DNA of 53,463 nucleotides from an uncultured bacterium (GTDB lineage: Bacteria; Gemmatimonadota; Gemmatimonadetes; Longimicrobiales; RSA9), in NCBI GenBank assembly GCA_937889645.1, contig CALBZE010000121.1, forward strand, positions 1 through 53,463. The letters run 5' to 3'. Below, piece by piece: positions 51,640-53,463 of this stretch. The notes under the pieces are model-generated. The model was not told the origin of the DNA and did not search any database. It saw nothing but the letters and a program-made list of their open reading frames with translations. Made by a program: the position numbers and the translations under genes. Within the stretch, counting starts at the first letter, position 1. Each line of letters begins with the position of its first letter.

Positions 51640-52146
51640 TCAAGGGAAGATGAAGGTGCTGAGGACGACCCGCGCCGTGTCGCCGCCCGCCGTCGCACTG
51701 ACCGCGCCGGTGTGGCGCCCGTAGCGATCGGCACGAAACGCGACGACGATCAGTCGGCCCTCGCCCGCCCGCGGTCCGGCGAGGTCGACCTTGTGCGCTT
51801 GCGTCGGCGATGGCGTCCACGTCGCGTTCGTGAAGCCATGGAGGTAGGCCGGGTCGATCGACACCGTCAGCGTGTCGAACGACCGCGCCCCGACGTTCGT
51901 CACCAGGATCTCCAGGTTGTGCGTCTGCCCGAACCGCAGCCGCTCGACGTAGCGGACCGTCAGCTCGAGAGCGCCGCCGCGCGCCGACACCTCCGCGCGC
52001 TTCATCCCGAAGAGGCCCGCCAGGGCGAGGACCGGCACCGCAACGATGAACCCGAGGCCGATGAGCTGGAACGCGTCCGTCCGGAACCGACGTCGCATCG
52101 GCGGCGCCTCGGGCGGCGTCGCCTCATCGACTTCGCCGCAGGCCAT
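51640..52146 (-). CDS. Single-pass membrane protein with Ig-like extracytoplasmic domain
   Basis: The 168-residue protein has one helix (about residues 27-45, LIGLGFIVAVPVLALAGLF). Its outer domain has a beta-sandwich pattern like CARDB/Ig-fold domains (TVRYVERLRFGQTHNLEILVTNVG-SFDTLTVSIDPAYL and a later VSATAGGDTARVVLSTFIFP). The ATG at 52146 has a GGGAGGG site. It is co-directional with and 7 bases upstream of the shortened DUF421 gene. Function is unknown; the pairing suggests a membrane-surface role. Confidence 0.72.
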   Translation of the reverse strand: MACGEVDEATPPEAPPMRRRFRTDAFQLIGLGFIVAVPVLALAGLFGMKRAEVSARGGALELTVRYVERLRFGQTHNLEILVTNVGARSFDTLTVSIDPAYLHGFTNATWTPSPTQAHKVDLAGPRAGEGRLIVVAFRADRYGRHTGAVSATAGGDTARVVLSTFIFP

Positions 52147-52290
52147 GGCTTCGCCCTCCCGGTCTCCTGCACGGCGCCCGCCCCCCTGTCCCCCGACAGG
52201 TCGGTGTGGGCGTCGGGCGGGCAGGAGGCGTGCCACCCGTCGCGCCGGTGCCGCGCGGGGTTGCCCGCCGCACGTCGAGGCGCGATCCTA

Positions 52291-52311
52291 TTGTTCACCT
52301 GCGGGTAACAA
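52291..52311. promoter_or_regulatory. Candidate Rrf2 operator palindrome
   Basis: TTGTT(N11)AACAA with an inner CC/GG pair forms a 21-base imperfect palindrome 55 bases before the Rrf2 ATG, in the divergent gap. Rrf2 regulators commonly bind such palindromes and control themselves. A weak minus-strand promoter (TTTGTT, 16 bases, TAGGAT) overlaps it, so it may control the gene at 51640 as well. Visual evidence only. Confidence 0.45.
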
Positions 52312-52366
52312 ATTCTGCGGGGCACCCGTGGTGCGGGGGCCCGCGAATCGTGAAGTCGGAGGGTGG

Positions 52367-52783
52367 ATGCTTTCGGATACGGCGGAGTACGCACTCCGGG
52401 CGACGCTATACATCGCACAGCACGCGAACGGGTCACGCCTCGTGCGCACGGAACAGGCGGCGGAGGCGTTGGGCGTGCCGCGGAACTACCTGTCGAAGAT
52501 CCTGCACGTGCTGGCGCGGCACGGGGTGCTGTCGTCGACGCGGGGCCCGCTGGGCGGATTCCGGCTGGCGTACGACGCCGACGACCTGCCACTGTACCGG
52601 ATCCTCGAACCCTTCGACCCGGTCGGCCCGCAGCGCTCGTGCATCCTCGGCCGGCTCGAGTGCAACGACGGCAACCCGTGCCCCGCGCACCATCGCTGGA
52701 AGGACATCTCCGAGAAGGTCCTGGCCTTCTTCCGTAATACGACCGTGGGCGACCTGCTGCGCGAGGAGGGGTCGCTGGTGTAG
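52367..52783 (+). CDS. Rrf2-family transcriptional regulator with three cysteines
   Basis: The 138-residue winged-helix regulator has a DNA-binding region starting LSDTAEYALRATLYIAQ, the recognition segment GVPRNYLSKILHVLARHGVL and the wing STRGPLGGFRLA. Cys92, Cys99 and Cys105 (CX6CX5C) match the position of the Fe-S ligands of NsrR/IscR-type sensors, where spacing is usually CX5CX5C or CX4CX5C. A nitric oxide or redox sensing role is inferred. A GGAGG site lies 5 bases before the ATG. It converges with a SPASM radical SAM gene. Confidence 0.9.
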   Translation: MLSDTAEYALRATLYIAQHANGSRLVRTEQAAEALGVPRNYLSKILHVLARHGVLSSTRGPLGGFRLAYDADDLPLYRILEPFDPVGPQRSCILGRLECNDGNPCPAHHRWKDISEKVLAFFRNTTVGDLLREEGSLV

Positions 52784-52794
52784 CCGCGGCGGCG

Positions 52795-52825
52795 GCGGGC
52801 GCCCGCGACGCGTCGTCGCGCCCGC
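52795..52825. terminator. Candidate bidirectional terminator between convergent genes
   Basis: GCGGGCGC pairs with GCGCCCGC and the inner GACG with CGTC, with a small bulge. It lies 12 bases after the Rrf2 stop and before the radical SAM gene's stop. There is no T-run, so the confidence is low. Confidence 0.35.
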
Positions 52826-52863
52826 ATTGCCATCGTTCCCGGTCCGCGGCCGCGGCCGCGACT

Positions 52864-53463
52864 TCAATCGGCGAGGTATTCCTCCACCGGCGCCACCTCA
52901 CCCGCCTCACCCGCCTCACCCGCCTCACCCGCCTCACCCGCCTCACCCGCCTTACCCGCCTCGACCATCCGGCGCCAGCGGGCGGGAACGTGGGCGCAGT
53001 ACGGCTCGGCTTCGAGATAGTCCCCGGTGACCGCGTAGGCGCGAGCCCGGGACCCGCCACAGATGTCCTTGTACTCGCACACGCCGCACTTCCCTTTCAG
53101 CAGGCTGCGGTCGCGTAGCTGGCGGAAGAGGGGCGAATTCCGGTAGACGTCCACGAGGTCGTCCCGGCGAACGTTTCCGGCCGCGAGCGGGAGGAAGCCC
53201 GAGGGGCAGATCGCGCCGGTGTGGCTGATGAAGAGGAAGCCGTCGCCGTCGTTCACGCCTCTGGCGCGACCGACGCCGTCGGCGAGGGAGAAACCGAGCC
53301 CAGCGGTGAGAGGCACCGGCGCCTCCGTTCGCTCCCCCGCCCTCCGCTCGGCGACCTGGCGTTGCAGGATGACCCTGCGATACTGCGGCGCCGCCGTGCT
53401 CTTGATGTCGAAGGGCGCGCTCCGGGACAGGTCGTACATCTTGTGGAACACGGCCTCGAACTC
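52864..53463 (-). CDS. Radical SAM/SPASM domain protein, C-terminal part (runs off the window)
   Basis: The reading frame is open to the window edge, so only about 199 C-terminal residues are seen and the radical SAM core lies outside. The visible part has PFDIKSTAAPQYRR, HTGAICPSGFLPLAAGNVRRDDLVDVYRNS and a SPASM cysteine cluster (GKCGVCEYKDICGGSR, EPYC) for auxiliary Fe-S clusters. This pattern resembles NirJ/AhbD and TIGR04053-like proteins linked to haem d1 or alternative haem synthesis; the exact subfamily is uncertain. The C-terminus carries a Gly-Glu-Ala tripeptide repeat encoded by a 9-bp tandem repeat. Confidence 0.85.
   Translation of the reverse strand, partial: EFEAVFHKMYDLSRSAPFDIKSTAAPQYRRVILQRQVAERRAGERTEAPVPLTAGLGFSLADGVGRARGVNDGDGFLFISHTGAICPSGFLPLAAGNVRRDDLVDVYRNSPLFRQLRDRSLLKGKCGVCEYKDICGGSRARAYAVTGDYLEAEPYCAHVPARWRRMVEAGKAGEAGEAGEAGEAGEAGEVAPVEEYLAD
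52897..52959. repeat. In-frame 9-bp tandem repeat (CTCACCCGC), 7 units
   Basis: Six perfect and one single-mismatch copies of CTCACCCGC lie within the 3' end of the SPASM gene. They encode a Gly-Glu-Ala run on the minus strand, with Gly-Lys-Ala in the diverged copy. The unit length is a multiple of three, so copy-number change would keep the frame. Confidence 0.95.

Noticed and set aside
52897..52959. CRISPR-like array
   Set aside because: The units are 9 bp, directly contiguous without spacers and in frame inside a gene.

Overview
The window is a very GC-rich stretch of bacterial chromosome made almost entirely of housekeeping and signalling genes, with no insertion sequence, phage gene, rRNA or CRISPR array. 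A TonB/ExbBD system, a lipoprotein signal peptidase, periplasmic-type cytochromes and an A-family haem-copper oxidase indicate an aerobic bacterium with a Gram-negative type envelope. The combination of MglA and Roadblock proteins, DUF4388 (PATAN)-TPR proteins and DivIVA, with many ATGA/GTGA stop-start overlaps, fits Gemmatimonadota best. That assignment is an inference from gene content, not a tested placement.

Layout, left to right. (1) 1-3710: a GAGCCCC heptamer array, a DUF486 membrane protein, tRNA-Val(UAC) with its promoter, and a SERCA-like P-type ATPase. (2) 3717-9471: a respiratory cluster. It holds a membrane-anchored dihaem cytochrome c facing a cox operon of subunit II with a haem c domain, a fused subunit I/III, a small membrane protein and a lipoprotein cytochrome c. 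(3) 9502-10569: a CaCA-type cation exchanger. (4) 10672-27880, minus strand: one compact transcription unit, cheW-cheY-cheA-cheC-TPR-DUF4388-TPR/Roadblock-Roadblock-Roadblock-mglA-tandem DnaA-like AAA+-DUF4388/TPR-cheR-cheD-cheB, ending in a membrane peptidase and a DUF3098-like protein. It has a good sigma70-type promoter overlapping the rluD stop codon. (5) 27877-34700: rluD, lspA, ileS, a purine nucleoside phosphorylase, divIVA and yggS, read in the same direction into the chemosensory unit. (6) 34764-37190: exbB-exbD-exbD-tonB, bounded by a near-consensus promoter and a 14-bp terminator hairpin. (7) 37216-42989: tilS-hpt-ftsH-folP-cdaA. (8) 43035-46232: two Arg/Gly/Tyr-rich low-complexity proteins (one with a BON domain), a glycerophosphodiester phosphodiesterase and a small unknown protein. 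(9) 46323-51320: a Lon-like protease, PRPP synthetase, phosphoribosyltransferase and DUF72 operon. (10) 51390-53463: an internally shortened DUF421 protein with a partner, an Rrf2 regulator with three cysteines, and the C-terminal part of a radical SAM/SPASM protein that runs off the window.

The most interesting locus is region 4. It joins a complete two-component and adaptation set (CheA, CheY, CheW, CheB, CheR, CheC, CheD) to an MglA-type polarity GTPase, three Roadblock modules, two PATAN proteins and a protein with two DnaA-type AAA+ modules. That AAA+ protein has no DnaA DNA-binding domain, and the Walker A lysine of its second module is an arginine. No chemoreceptor is encoded here. The genes are so tightly packed that they are probably one functional system, perhaps polarity or surface motility. 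DivIVA lies directly upstream on the same strand.
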